Source: Atherix ibis
Taxonomy: Eukaryota; Arthropoda; Insecta; Diptera; Athericidae
DNA: 64,000 bases
Assembly (NCBI GenBank): GCA_958298945.1
Contig: CATQJD010000003.1
Location: forward strand, 1-64,000
Reading direction: 5' to 3'
Shown here one piece after another: positions 24,541 through 39,060 of this stretch. The first letter of the stretch is position 1. The number at the start of each line of letters is the position of its first letter. The translations under genes and the position numbers were made by a program. The notes under the pieces were generated by a model. That model was not told where the DNA came from and searched no databases. It saw nothing but the letters and a program-made list of their open reading frames with translations.

Positions 24541-27500
24541 ACTTCATAATCATCTTAAACATACTACTTCATATTCCTCTTAAATATACTACTTCATATT
24601 CCTCTTAAACAAACTACTTTATATTCCTCTTAAACATACTACTTCATATTCATCTTAAACATACTACTTCATATTCCTCTTAAACATACTACTTCATATT
24701 CCTCTTAAACATACTACTTCATATTCATCTTAAACATACTACTTCATATTCTTCTTACACATACTACTTCATATTCCTCTTAAACATACTACTTCATATT
24801 CCTCTTAAACATATTACTTCATATTCCTCTTAAATATACTACTTCATATTCCTCTTAAACATATTACTTCTTATTCCTCTTAAGAATACTACTTCATATT
24901 CCTCTTAAATATACTACTTTATATTCCTCTTAAATATACTACTTCATATCCCTCTTAAACATACTACTTCATATTCCTCTTAAACATACTACTTCATATT
25001 CCTCTTAAACATACTACTTCATATTCCTCTTAAACATACTACTTCATATTCCTCTTAAATATACTACTTCATATTCCTCTTAAATATACTACTTTATATT
25101 CCACTTAAATATACTACTTCATATTCCTCTTAAACATACTACTGCATATTCCCCTTAAACATACTACTTCATATTCCTCTTAAATATACTACTTCATATT
25201 CCTCTTAAGCATACTACTTCATATTCCTCTTAAACAAACTACTTTATATTCCTCTTAAACATACTACTTCATATTCCTCTTAAACATACTGCTTCATATT
25301 CTTATTAAACAAACTACTTCATATTCCTCTTAAACATACTACTTCATATTCCTCTTAAACATACTACTTCATATTCCTCTTAAGCATACTACTTCATATT
25401 CCTCTTAAACATACTACTTCATATTCCTCTTAAATATACTACTTCATATTCCTCTTAAACATACTACTGCATATTCTTCTTAAATATACTACTGCATATT
25501 CCTCTTAAACATACTACTTCATATTTCTCTTAAGCATACTACTTCATATTCCTCTTAAACAAACTACTTTATATTCCTCTTAAACATACTACTTCATATT
25601 CCTCTTAAACATACTACTTCATATTCCTCTTAAACATACTACTTCATATTCCTCTTAAACATACTTCTTCATATTCCTCTTAAGCATACTACTTCATATT
25701 CCTCCTAAACAAACTACTTTATATTCCTCTTAAACATACTACTTCATATTTCTCTTAAACATACTACTTCATATTCCTCTTAAACATACTACTTCATATT
25801 CCTCTTAAACATACTACTTCATATTCCTCTTAAGCATACTACTTCATATTCCTCTTAAATATACTAATTCATATTCCTCTTAAGCATACTACTTCATATT
25901 CCTCTTAAACATACTACTTCATATTCCTCTTAAATATACTACTTCATATTCCTCTTAAACATACTACTGCATATTCCTCTTAAACATATTACTGCATATT
26001 CCTCTTAAACATACTACTTCATATTCCTCTTAAACATACTACTTCATATTCCTCTTAAATATACTACTTCATATTCCTCTTAAATATACTACTTTATATT
26101 CCTCTTAAGCATACTACTTCATATTCCACTTAAATATACTACTTCATATTCCTCTTAAATATACTACTTCATATTCCTCTTAAATATACTACTTTATATT
26201 CCTCTTAAGCATACTACTTCATATTCCTCTTAAACACACTACTTTATATTCCTCTTAAACATACTACTTCATATTCCTCTTAAACATACTACTTCATATT
26301 CCTCTTCAACATACTACTTCATATTCCTCTTAAACATACTACTTCATAATCCTCTTAAACATACTACTTCATATTCCTCTTAAATATACTAATTCATATT
26401 CCTCTTAAGCATACTACTTCTTATTCCTCTTAAACATACTACTTCATATTCCTCTTAAATATACTACTTCATATTCCTCTTAAACATACTACTGCATATT
26501 CCTCTTAAACATATTACTGCATATTCCTCTTAAACATACTACTTCATATTCCTCTTAAACATACTACTTCATATTCCTCTTAAATATACTACTTCATATT
26601 CCTCTTAAATATACTACTTTATATTCCTCTTAAGCATACTACTTCATATTCCTCTTAAACAAACTACTTTATATTCCTCTTAAATATACTACTTCATATC
26701 CCTCTTAAACATACTACTTCATATTCCTCTTAAACATACTACTTCATATTCCTCTTAAACATACTACTTCATATTCCTCTTAAACATACTACTTCATATT
26801 CCTCTTAAATATACTACTTCATATTCCTCTTAAACATACTACTTCATATTCCTCTTAAACATACTACTGCATATTCCTCTTAAACATACTACTTCATATT
26901 CCTCTTAAATATACTACTTCATATTCCACTTAAATATACTACTTCATATTCCTCTTAAATATACAACTTCATATTCCTCTTAAATATACTACTTTATATT
27001 CCTCTTAAGCATACTACTTCATATTCCTCTTAAACAAACTACTTTATATTCCTCTTAAACATACTACTTCATATTCCTCTTAAACATACTACTTCATATT
27101 CCTCTTAACCATACTACTTCATATTCCTCTTAAACATACTACTTCATATTCCTCTTAAACATACTACTTCATATTCCTCTTAAATATACTAATTCATATT
27201 CCTCTTAAGCATACTACTTCATATTCCTCTTAAACATATTACTTCATATTCCTCTTAAATATACTACTTCATATTCCTCTTAAACATACTACTGCATATT
27301 CCTCTTAAACATATTACTGCATATTCCTCTTAAACATACTACTTCATATTCCTCTTAAATATACTACTTCATATTCCTCTTAAATATACTACTTCATATT
27401 CCTCTTAAATGTACTACTTCATATTCCTCTTAAGCTTACTACTTTATATTGCTCTTAAACAAACTACTTTATATTCCTCTTAAACATACTACTTCATATT

Positions 27501-28690
27501 CCTCTTAAACATACTACTTCATATTCCTCTTATATATACTACTTCATATTCCTCTTAAATATACTACTTTATATTCCTCTTAAATATACTACTTCATATT
27601 CCTCTTAAGCATACTACTTCATATTCCTCTTAAACATACTACTTCATATTCCTCTTAAATATACTACTTCATATTCCTCTTAAACATACTACTGCATATT
27701 CCTCTTAAACAAACTACTTTATATTCTTCTTAAACATACTACTTCATATTCCTCTTAAACATACTACTTCATATTTCTCTTAAACATACTACTTCATATT
27801 CCTCTAAAACATACTACTTCATATTCCTCTTAAACATACTACTTCATATTCCTCTTAAATATACTTCTTCATATTCCTCTTAAATATACTACTTCATATT
27901 CCACTTAAATATACTACTTCGTATTCCTCTTAAACATACTACTGCATATTCCTCTTAAACATACTACTTCATATTCCTCTTAAGCATACTACTTCATATT
28001 CCTCTTAAACATACTACTTCATATTCCTCTTAAATATACTACTTCATATTCCTCTTAAACATACTACTTCATATTCCTCTTAAACAAACTACTGCATATT
28101 CCACTTAAACATACTACTTCATATTCCTCTTAAATATACTACTTCATATTCCACTTAAATATACTACTTCATATTCTTCTTAAATATACTACCTCATATT
28201 CCTCTTAAATATACTACTTCATATTCCTCTTAAATATACTACTTCATATTCCTCTTAAACATACTACTTCACATTCCTCTTAAACATACTACGTCATATT
28301 CCTCTTAAACATACTACTTCATATTCCTCTTAAACATACTAATTCATATTCCTCTTAAGCATACTACTTCATATTCCTCTTAAACATACTACTTCATATT
28401 CCTCTTAAATATACTACTTCATATTCCTCTTAAACATACTACTGCATATTCCTCTTAAACATATTACTGCATATTCCTCTTAAACATACTACTTCATATT
28501 CCTCTTAAACATACTACTTCATATTCCTCTTAAATATACTACCTCATATTCCTCTTAAATGTACTACTTCATATTCCTCTTAAGCTTACTACTTTATATT
28601 GCTCATAAACAAACTACTTTATATTCCTCTTAAACATACTACTTCATATTCCTCTTAAACATACTACTTCATATTCCTCTTAAATATACT
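24541..28690 (+). repeat. 4150-bp higher-order unit, copy 1
   Basis: One hundred and sixty-six monomers. Landmarks at exactly +4150 bp: CATAATCATC 24541 to 28691, CTTACAC 24751 to 28901, CTTATTAAAC 25293 to 29443, the CTAATTC trio 25857/26382/27182 to 30007/30532/31332, TAAGCTTAC 27431 to 31581 and 28581 to 32731, CCTCTAAAAC 27801 to 31951, ACTGCATATTCCAC 28091 to 32241, ACGTCAT 28291 to 32441. The breakpoint is visible: before 28690 the sequence follows the pattern seen after 27431, and from 28691 it restarts as at 24541. Confidence 0.94.
27431..28600 (+). repeat. 1150-bp internal duplication, TAAGCTTAC marker
   Basis: TAAGCTTACTAC followed by a TATATTGCTC monomer appears at 27431 and 28581 (1150 bp, 46 monomers). 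It repeats at 31581 and 32731 in the next 4150-bp unit. A later relative at 36981 reads TAAGCATACTAC with TATATTGCTC. One copy has GCTCATAAAC at about 28602, unlike the GCTCTTAAAC of the rest. Confidence 0.92.
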
Positions 28691-31600
28691 ACTTCATAAT
28701 CATCTTAAACATACTACTTCATATTCCTCTTCAATATACTACTTCATATTCCTCTTAAACAAACTACTTTATATTCCTCTTAAACATACTACTTCATATT
28801 CATCTTAAACATACTACTTCATATTCCTCTTAAACATACTACTTCATATTCCTCTTAAACATACTACTTCATATTCATCTTAAACATACTACTTCATATT
28901 CCTCTTACACATACTACTTCATATTCCTCTTAAACATACTACTTCATATTCCTCTTAAACATATTACTTCATATTCCTCTTAAATATACTACTTCATATT
29001 CCTCTTAAACATATTACTTCTTATTCCTCTTAAACATACTACTTCATATTCCTCTTAAATATACTACTTTATATTCCTCTTAAATATACTACTTCATATC
29101 CCTCTTAAACATACTACTTCATATTCCTCTTAAACATACTACTTCATATTCCTCTTAAACATACTACTTCATATTCCTCTTAAACATACTACTTCATATT
29201 CCTCTTAAATATACTACTTCATATTCCTCTTAAATATACTACTTTATATTCCACTTAAATATACTACTTCATATTCCTCTTAAACATACTACTGCATATT
29301 CCCCTTAAACATACTACTTCATATTCCTCTTAAATATACTACTTCATATTCCTCTTAAGCATACTACTTCATATTCCTCTTAAACAAACTACTTTATATT
29401 CCTCTTAAACATACTACTTCATATTCCTCTTAAACATACTGCTTCATATTCTTATTAAACAAACTACTTCATATTCCTCTTAAACATACTACTTCATATT
29501 CCTCTTAAACATACTACTTCATATTCCTCTTAAGCATACTACTTCATATTCCTCTTAAACATACTACTTCATATTCCTCTTAAATATACTACTTCATATT
29601 CCTCTTAAACATACTACTGCATATTCTTCTTAAATATACTACTGCATATTCCTCTTAAACATACTACTTCATATTTCTCTTAAGCATACTACTTCATATT
29701 CCTCTTAAACAAACTACTTTATATTCCTCTTAAACATACTACTTCATATTCCTCTTAAACATACTACTTCATATTCCTCTTAAACATACTACTTCATATT
29801 CCTCTTAAACATACTTCTTCATATTCCTCTTAAGCATACTACTTCATATTCCTCCTAAACAAACTACTTTATATTCCTCTTAAACATACTACTTCATATT
29901 TCTCTTAAACATACTACTTCATATTCCTCTTAAACATACTACTTCATATTCCTCTTAAACATACTACTTCATATTCCTCTTAAGCATACTACTTCATATT
30001 CCTCTTAAATATACTAATTCATATTCCTCTTAAGCATACTACTTCATATTCCTCTTAAACATACTACTTCATATTCCTCTTAAATATACTACTTCATATT
30101 CCTCTTAAACATCCTACTGCATATTCCTCTTAAACATATTACTGCATATTCCTCTTAAACATACTACTTCATATTCCTCTTAAACATACTACTTCATATT
30201 CCTCTTAAATATACTACTTCATATTCTTCTTAAATATACTACTTTATATTCCTCTTAAGCATACTACTTCATATTCCACTTAAATATACTACTTCATATT
30301 CCTCTTAAATATACTACTTCATATTCCTCTTAAATATACTACTTTATATTCCTCTTAAGCATACTACTTCATATTCCTCTTAAACACACTACTTTATATT
30401 CCTCTTAAACATACTACTTCATATTCCTCTTAAACATACTACTTCATATTCCTCTTCAACATACCACTTCATATTCCTCTTAAACATACTACTTCATATT
30501 CCTCTTAAACATACTACTTCATATTCCTCTTAAATATTCTAATTCATATTCCTCTTAAGCATACTACTTCATATTCCTCTTAAACATACTACTTCATATT
30601 CCTCTTAAATATACTACTTCATATTCCTCTTAAACATACTACTGCATATTCCTCTTAAACATATTACTGCATATTCCTCTTAAACATACTACTTCATATT
30701 CCTCTTAAACATACTACTTCATATTCCTCTTAAATATACTACTTCATATTCCTCTTAAATATACTACTTTATATTCCTCTTAAGCATACTACTTCATATT
30801 CCTCTTAAACAAACTACTTTATATTCCTCTTAAATATACTACTTCATATCCCTCTTAAACATACTACTTCATATTCCTCTTAAACATACTACTTCATATT
30901 CCTCTTAAACATACTACTTCATATTCCTCTTAAACATACTACTTCATATTCCTCTTAAATATACTACTTCATATTCCTCTTAAACATACTACTTCATATT
31001 CCTCTTAAACATACTACTGCATATTCCTCTTAAACATACTACTTCATATTCCTCTTAAATATACTACTTCATATTCCACTTAAATATACTACTTCATATT
31101 CCTCTTAAATATACAACTTCATATTCCTCTTAAATATACTACTTTATATTCCTCTTAAGCATACTACTTCATATTCCTCTTAAACAAACTACTTTATATT
31201 CCTCTTAAACATACTACTTCATATTCCTCTTAAACATACTACTTCATATTCCTCTTAAACATACTACTTCATATTCCTCTTAAACATACTACTTCATATT
31301 CCTCTTAAACATACTACTTCATATTCCTCTTAAATATACTAATTCATATTCCTCTTAAGCATACTACTTCATATTCCTCTTAAACATATTACTTCATATT
31401 CCTCTTAAATATACTACTTCATATTCCTCTTAAACATACTACTGCATATTCCTCTTAAACATATTACTGCATATTCCTCTTAAACATACTACTTCATATT
31501 CCTCTTAAACATACTACTTCATATTCCTCTTAAATATACTACTTCATATTCCTCTTAAATGTACTACTTCATATTCCTCTTAAGCTTACTACTTTATATT

Positions 31601-32840
31601 GCTCTTAAACAAACTACTTTATATTCCTCTTAAACATACTACTTCATATTCCTCTTAAACATACTACTTCATATTCCTCTTAAATATACTACTTCATATT
31701 CCTCTTAAATATACTACTTTATATTCCTCTTAAATATACTACTTCATATTCCTCTTAAGCATACTACTTCATATTCCTCTTAAACATACTACTTCATATT
31801 CCTCTTAAATATACTACTTCATATTCCTCTTAAACATACTACTGCATATTCCTCTTAAACAAACTACTTTATATTCTTCTTAAACATACTACTTCATATT
31901 CCTCTTAAACATACTACTTCATATTTCTCTTAAACATACTACTTCATATTCCTCTAAAACATACTACTTCATATTCCTCTTAAACATACTACTTCATATT
32001 CCTCTTAAATATACTTCTTCATATTCCTCCTAAATAAACTACTTCATATTCCACTTAAATATACTACTTCGTATTCCTCTTAAACATACTACTGCATATT
32101 CCTCTTAAACATACTACTTCATATTCCTCTTAAGCATACTACTTCATATTCCTCTTAAACATACTACTTCATATTCCTCTTAAATATACTACTTCATATT
32201 CCTCTTAAACATACTACTTCATATTCCTCTTAAACAAACTACTGCATATTCCACTTAAACATACTACTTCATATTCCTCTTAAATATACTACTTCATATT
32301 CCACTTAAATATACTACTTCATATTCTTCTTAAATATACTACCTCATATTCCTCTTAAATATACTACTTCATATTCCTCTTAAATATACTACTTCATATT
32401 CCTCTTAAACATACTACTTCACATTCCTCTTAAACATACTACGTCATATTCCTCTTAAACATACTACTTCATATTCCTCTTAAACATACTAATTCATATT
32501 CCTCTTAAGCATACTACTTCATATTCCTCTTAAACATACTACTTCATATTCCTCTTAAATATACTACTTCATATTCCTCTTAAACATACTACTGCATATT
32601 CCTCTTAAACATATTACTGCATATTTCTCTTAAACATACTACTTCATATTCCTCTTAAACATACTACTTCATATTCCTCTTAAATATACTACTTCATATT
32701 CCTCTTAAATGTACTACTTCATATTCCTCTTAAGCTTACTACTTTATATTGCTCTTAAACAAACTACTTTATATTCCTCTTAAACATACTACTTCATATT
32801 CCTCTTAAACATACTACTTCATATTCCTCTTAAATATACT
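28691..32840 (+). repeat. 4150-bp higher-order unit, copy 2
   Basis: In-register duplicate of 24541-28690 with no length change at all. I noticed only about ten private point changes, such as ATCCTACTGC at 30112, TTCTTCTT near 30225, ATACCAC at 30471 and AATATTCTAATTC at 30532. After 32840 the sequence does not restart a third copy but continues as it does after 31690. Low divergence makes this one of the younger events in the window, if the assembly is right. Confidence 0.94.
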
Positions 32841-34500
32841 ACTTCATATTCCTCTTAAATATACTACTTTATATTCCTCTTAAATATACTACTTCATATT
32901 CCTCTTAAGCATACTACTTCATATTCCTCTTAAACATACTACTTCATATTCCTCTTAAATATACTACTTCATATTCCTCTTAAACATAATACTGCATATT
33001 CCTCTTAAACATATTACTGCATATTCCTCTTAAGCATACTACTTCATATTCCTCTTAAACATACTACTTCATATTCCTCTTAAATATACTACTTCATATT
33101 CCTCTTAAACATACTACTTCATGTTCCTCTTAAACATACTACTGCATATTCCACTTAAACATACTACTTCATATTCCTCTTAAATATACTACTTCACATT
33201 CCACTTAAATATACTACTTCATATTCTTCTTAAATATACTACCTCATATTCCTCTTAAATATACTACTTCATATTCCTCTTAAACAAACTACTTCATATT
33301 CCTCTTAAACATACTACTTCACATTCCTCTTAAACATACTACGTCATATTCCTCTTAAACATACTACTTCATATTCCTCTTAAACATACTACTTCATATT
33401 CCTCTTAAACATACTACTTCATATTCCTCTTAAACATACTACTTTATATTCCTCTTAAATATACTACTTTATATTGCTCTTAAACAAACTACTTTATATT
33501 CCTCTTAAACATACTACTTCATATTCCTCTTAAACATACTACTTCATATTCCTCTTAAATATACTACTTCATATTCCTCTTAAATATACTACTTTATATT
33601 CCTCTTAAATATACTACTTCATATTCCTCTTAAGCATACTACTTCATATTCCTCTTAAACAAACTACTTTATATTCTTCTTAAACATACTACTTCATATT
33701 CCTCTTAAACATACTACTTCATAATTCTCTTAAACATACTACTTCATATTCCTCTAAAACATACTACTTCATATTCCTCTTAAACATACTACTTCAAATT
33801 CCTCTTAAATATACTTCTTCATATTCCTCTTAAATATACTACTTCATATTCCACTTAAATATACTACTTCGTATTCCTCTTAAACATACTACTGCATATT
33901 CCTCTTAAACATACTACTTCATATTCCTCTTAAACATACTACTTCATATTCCTCTTAAGCATACTACTTCATATTTCTCTTAAACAAACTACTTTATATT
34001 CCTCTTAAACATACTACTTCATATTCCTCTTAAACATACTGCTTCATATTCCTCTTAAACAAACTACTTCATATTCCTCTTAAACATACTACTCCATATT
34101 CCTCTTAAACATACTACTTCATATTCCTCTTAAGCATACTACTTCATATTCCTCTTAAACATACTATTTCATATTCCTCTTAAATATACTACTTCATATT
34201 CCTCTTAAACATACTACTTCATATTCCTCTTAAACAAACTACTGCATATTCCACTTAAACATACTACTTCATATTCCTCTTAAATATACTACTTCATATT
34301 CCACTTAAATATACTACTTCATATTCTTCTTAAATATACTACCTCATATTCTTCTTAAATATACTACTTCATATTCCTCTTAAATATACTACGTCATATT
34401 CCTCTTAAACATACTACTTCATATTCCTCTTAAACATACTACTTCATATTCCTCTTAAACATACTACTTCATATTCCTCTTAAACATACTACTTTATATT
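32100..34500 (+). repeat. 900/1100-bp related units with ACTGCATATTCCAC
   Basis: The marker ACTGCATATTCCAC, followed by TTCTTCTT and CTACCTC monomers and then ACGTCAT, occurs at 32241, 33141 and 34241. ACGTCAT lies at 32441, 33341 and 34391, so the third unit has lost two monomers inside the cassette. CCTCTAAAAC recurs at 31951 and 33751. Copies differ by several whole-monomer gains and losses and are older or more reshuffled than the 4150-bp pair. Confidence 0.82.
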
Positions 34501-35830
34501 CCTCTTAAATATACTACTTCATATTCCTCTTAAATATAATACTTCATATTCCTCTTAAATATACTACTTCATATTCCTCTTAAACATACTACTTCATATT
34601 CCACTTAAATATACTACTTCATATTCCTCTTAAATATACTACTTCATATTCCTCTTAAACAAACTACTTTAAATTCCTCTTAAATATACTACTTCATATT
34701 CATCTTAAATATACTACTTCATATTCCTCTTATATGTACTACTTCATATTCCTCTTAAGCATACTACTTAATATTCCACTTAAATATACTACTTCATATT
34801 CCTCTTAAACATACTACTTCATATTCCTCTTAAACATACTACTTCATATTCCTCTTAAACATACTACTTTATATTCCTCCTAAATATACTACTTCATATT
34901 CCTCTTAAATATACTACTTCATATTCCTCTTAAATATACTCCTTCATATTCCTCTTAAACAAACTACTTCATATTCCTCTTAAACATACTACTTCACATT
35001 CCTCTTAAACATACTACTTCATATTCCTCTTAAACATACTACTTCATATTCCTCTTAAACATACTACTTCATATTCCTCTTAAACATACTACTTCATATT
35101 AATCTTAAACATACTACTTCATATTGCTCTTAAACATACTACTTCATATTCCTCTTAAATATACTACTTCATATTCATCTTAAATATACTACTTCATATT
35201 CCTCTTAAACATACTACTTTATATTCCTCTTAAACATACTACTTCATGTTCATCTTAAATATACTACTCCATATTCCTCTTAAACATACTACTTCATATT
35301 CCTCTTAAACATACTACTTCATATTCCTCTTAAATATACTACTTCATATTCCTCTTAAATATACTACTTCATATTCCTCTTAAACATACTACTTCACATT
35401 CCTCTTAAACATACTACTTCATATTCCTCTTAAACATACTACTTCATATTCCTCTTAAATATACTACTTCATATTCCACTTAAATATACTACTTCGTGTT
35501 CCTCTTAAACATAATACCTCATATTCCTCTTAAACATACTACTTCACATTCCTCTCAAACATACTACTTCATATTCCTCTTAAATATACTACTTCATATT
35601 CCCTTTAAATATACTACTTCATATTCCACTTAAATATACTACTTCGTATTCCTCTTAAATATACTACTTCATATTCCTCTTAAACATACTACTTCACATT
35701 CATCTTAAACATACTACTTCATATTCATCTTAAATATAATACTTTATATTCCTTTTAAATATACTACTTCATATTCCACTTAAATATACTACTTCATATT
35801 CATCTTAAACATACTACTTCATATTCCTCT
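33900..35830 (+). repeat. 3.2-kb-spaced copy of 37.2-39.0 kb
   Basis: ACTTAATATTCCAC at 34766 recurs at 37966 (+3200), ATATTGCTC at 35121 recurs at 38346 (+3225), ACCTCAT at 35516 recurs at 38741 (+3225), and ACTGCATATTCCAC and ACGTCAT recur at +3200 and +3250. Private features include TTATATGTAC at 34730, TTAATCTT at about 35099, CGTGTTCC at 35495 and ATAATACCTC at 35511. The 25-bp steps in offset show single-monomer gains. Confidence 0.8.
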
Positions 35831-38800
35831 TAAACATACTACTTCATATTCCTCTTAAACATACTACTTCATATTCCTCTTAAACATACTACTTCATATT
35901 CCTCTTAAACATACTACTTCATATTCCTCTTAAATATACTAATTCATATTCCTCTTAAGCATACAACTTCATATTCCTCTTAAACATACTACTTCATATT
36001 CCTCTTAAATATACTACTTCATATTCCTCTTAAACATACTACTGCATATTCCTCTTAAACATATTACTGCATATTCCTCTTAAACATACTACTTCATATT
36101 CCTCTTAAACATACTACTTCATATTCCTCTTAAATATACTACTTCATATTCCTCTTAAATATACTACTTTATATTCCTCTTAAGCATACTACTTCATATT
36201 CCTCTTAAACAAACTACTTTATATTCCTCTTAAACATACTACTTCATATTCCTCTTAAACATACTACTTCATATTCCTCTTAAACATACTACTTCATATT
36301 CCTCTTAAACATACTACTTCATATTCCTCTTAAACATACTACTTCATATTCCTCTTAAATATACTACTTCATATTCCTCTTAAACATACTACTTCATATT
36401 CCTCTTAAACATACTACTGCATATTCCTCTTAAACATACTACTTCATATTCCTCTTAAATATACTACTTAATATTCCACTTAAATATACTACTTCATATT
36501 CCTCTTAAATATACTACTTCATATTCCTCTTAAATATACTACTTTATATTCCTCTTAAGCATACTACTTCATATTCCTCTTAAACAAACTACTTTATATT
36601 CCTCTTAAACATACTACTTCATATTCCTCTTAAACATACTACTCCATATTCCTCTTAAACATACTACTTCATATTCCTCTTAAACATACTACTTCATATT
36701 CCTCTTAAACATACTACTTCATATTCCTCTTAAATATACTAATTCATATTCCTCTTAAGCATACTACTTCATATTCCTCTTAAACATACTACTTCATATT
36801 CCTCTTAAATATACTACTTCATATTCCTCTTAAACATACTACTGCATATTCCTCTTAAACATATTACTGCATATTCCTCTTAAACATACTACTTCATATT
36901 CCTCTTAAACATACTACTTCATATTCCTCTTAAATATACTACTTCATATTCCTCTTAAATGTACTACTTCATATTCCTCTTAAGCATACTACTTTATATT
37001 GCTCTTAAACAAACTACTTTATATTCCTCTTAAACATACTACTTCATATTCCTCTTAAACATACTACTGCATATTCCTCTTAAATATACTACTTCATATT
37101 CCTCTTAAATATACTACTTCATATTCCTCTTAAATATACTACTTCATATTCCTCTTAAGCATACTACTTCATATTCCTCTTAAACAAACTACTTTATATT
37201 CTTCTTAAACATACTACTTCATATTCCTCTTAAACATACTACTTCATATTTCTCTTAAACATACTACTTCATATTCCTCTTAAACATACTACTTCATATT
37301 CCTCTTAAACATACTACTTCATATTCCTCTTAAATATACTTCTTCATATTCCTCCTAAATATAATACTTCATATTTTACTTAAATATACTACTTCGTATT
37401 CCTCTTAAACATACTACTGCATATTCCTCTTAAACATACTACTGCATATTCCACTTAAACATACTACTTCATATACCTCTTAAATATACTACTTCATATT
37501 CCACTTAAATATACTACTTCATATTCTTTTTAAATATACTACCTCATATTCCTCTTAAATATACTACTTCATATTCCTCTTAAACAAACTACTTCATATT
37601 CCTCTTAAACATACTACTTTACATTCCTCTTAAACATACTACGTCATATTCCTCTTAAACATACTACTTCATATTCCTCTTAAACATACTACTTCATATT
37701 CCTCTTAAACATACTACTTCATATTCCTCTTAAACATACTACTTTATATTCCTCTTAAATATACTACTTCATATTCCTCTTAAATATTATACTTCATATT
37801 CCTCTTAAATATACTACTTCATATTCCTCTTAAACATACTACTTCATATTCCTCTTAAATATACTACTTCATATTCCTCTTAAATATACTACTTCATATT
37901 TCTTTTAAACAAACTACTTTATATTCCTCTTAAATATACTACTTCATATTCCTCTTAAGCATACTACTTAATATTCCACTTAAATATACTACTTCATATT
38001 CCTCTTAAACATACTACTTCATATTCCTCTTAAACATATTACTTCATATTCCTCTTAAACATACTACTTTATATTCCTCCTAAATATACTTCTTCATATT
38101 CCTCTTAAATATACTACTTCATATTCCTCTTAAATATACTCCTTCATATTCCTCTTAAGCAAACTACTTCATATTCCTCTTAAACATACTACTTCACATT
38201 CCTCTTAAACATACTACTTCATATTCCTCTTAAACATACTACTTCATATTCCTCTTAAACATACTACTTCATATTCCTCCTAAACATACTACTTCATATT
38301 CCTCTTAAACATACTACTTCATATTCCACTTAAACATACTACTTCATATTGCTCTTAAACATACTACTTCATATTCCTCTTAAATATACTACTTCATATT
38401 CATCTTAAATATACTACTTCATATTTCTCTTAAACATACTACTTTATATTCCTCTTAAACATACTACTTCATATTCATCTTAAATATACTACTTCATATT
38501 CCTCTTAAACATACTACTTCATATTCATCTTAAACATACTACTTCATATTCCTCTTAAATATACTACTTCATATTCCTCTTAAATATACTACTTCATATT
38601 CCTCTTAAACATACTACTTCACATTCCTCTTAAACATACTACTTCATATTCCTCTTAAACATACTACTTCATATTTCTCTTAAATATACTACTTCATATT
38701 CCGCTTAAATATACTACTTCGTATTCCTCTTAAACATACTACCTCATATTCCTCTTAAATATACTACTTCATATTCCCTTTAAATATACTACTTCATATT

Positions 38801-39060
38801 CCACTTAAATATACTACTTCGTATTCCTCTTAAATATACTACTTCATATTCCTCTTAAACATACTACTTCACATTCATCTTTAACATACTACTTCATATT
38901 CATCTTAAATATACTACTTTATATTCCTTTTAAATATACTACTTCATATTCCACTTAAATATACTACTTCATATTCATCTTAAACATACTACTTCATATT
39001 CCTCTTAAACATACTACTTCATATTCCTCTTAAACATACTACTTCATATTCCTCTTAAAG
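35450..39060 (+). repeat. 3.6-kb segment, upstream copy
   Basis: Matches 43.83-47.76 kb. Offsets are +8381 (CCTCTCAAAC 35551 to 43932; CTAATTC 35932 to 44313), +8306 after three monomers were lost downstream (TAAGCATAC 36981 to 45287), and +8681 after fifteen were gained (ACTGCATATTCCAC 37441 to 46122; ACGTCAT 37641 to 46322; CCGCTT 38701 to 47382). Its left part (35.93-37.0 kb) is also a copy of 30.53-31.6 kb at +5400 bp. Confidence 0.85.

Larger units (their letters stand above)
21301..27245 (+). repeat. 6.0-kb higher-order unit, copy 2
   Basis: Collinear with copy 1 but shorter. Four monomers present at about 16460-16560 (a CTAATTC, CTTAAGC, CTACCTC group) are absent near 22.98 kb. Twelve monomers from about 17.47-17.77 kb are absent near 23.9 kb. 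Private changes include TTTATTTTCC at 22846, CACATTCCTCCTAAAC at about 23670, AAGAATAC at 24882, CACACTAC at 26235 and TAACCATAC at 27107. The right part (24541 onward) was later duplicated again as the 4150-bp unit. Confidence 0.87.
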
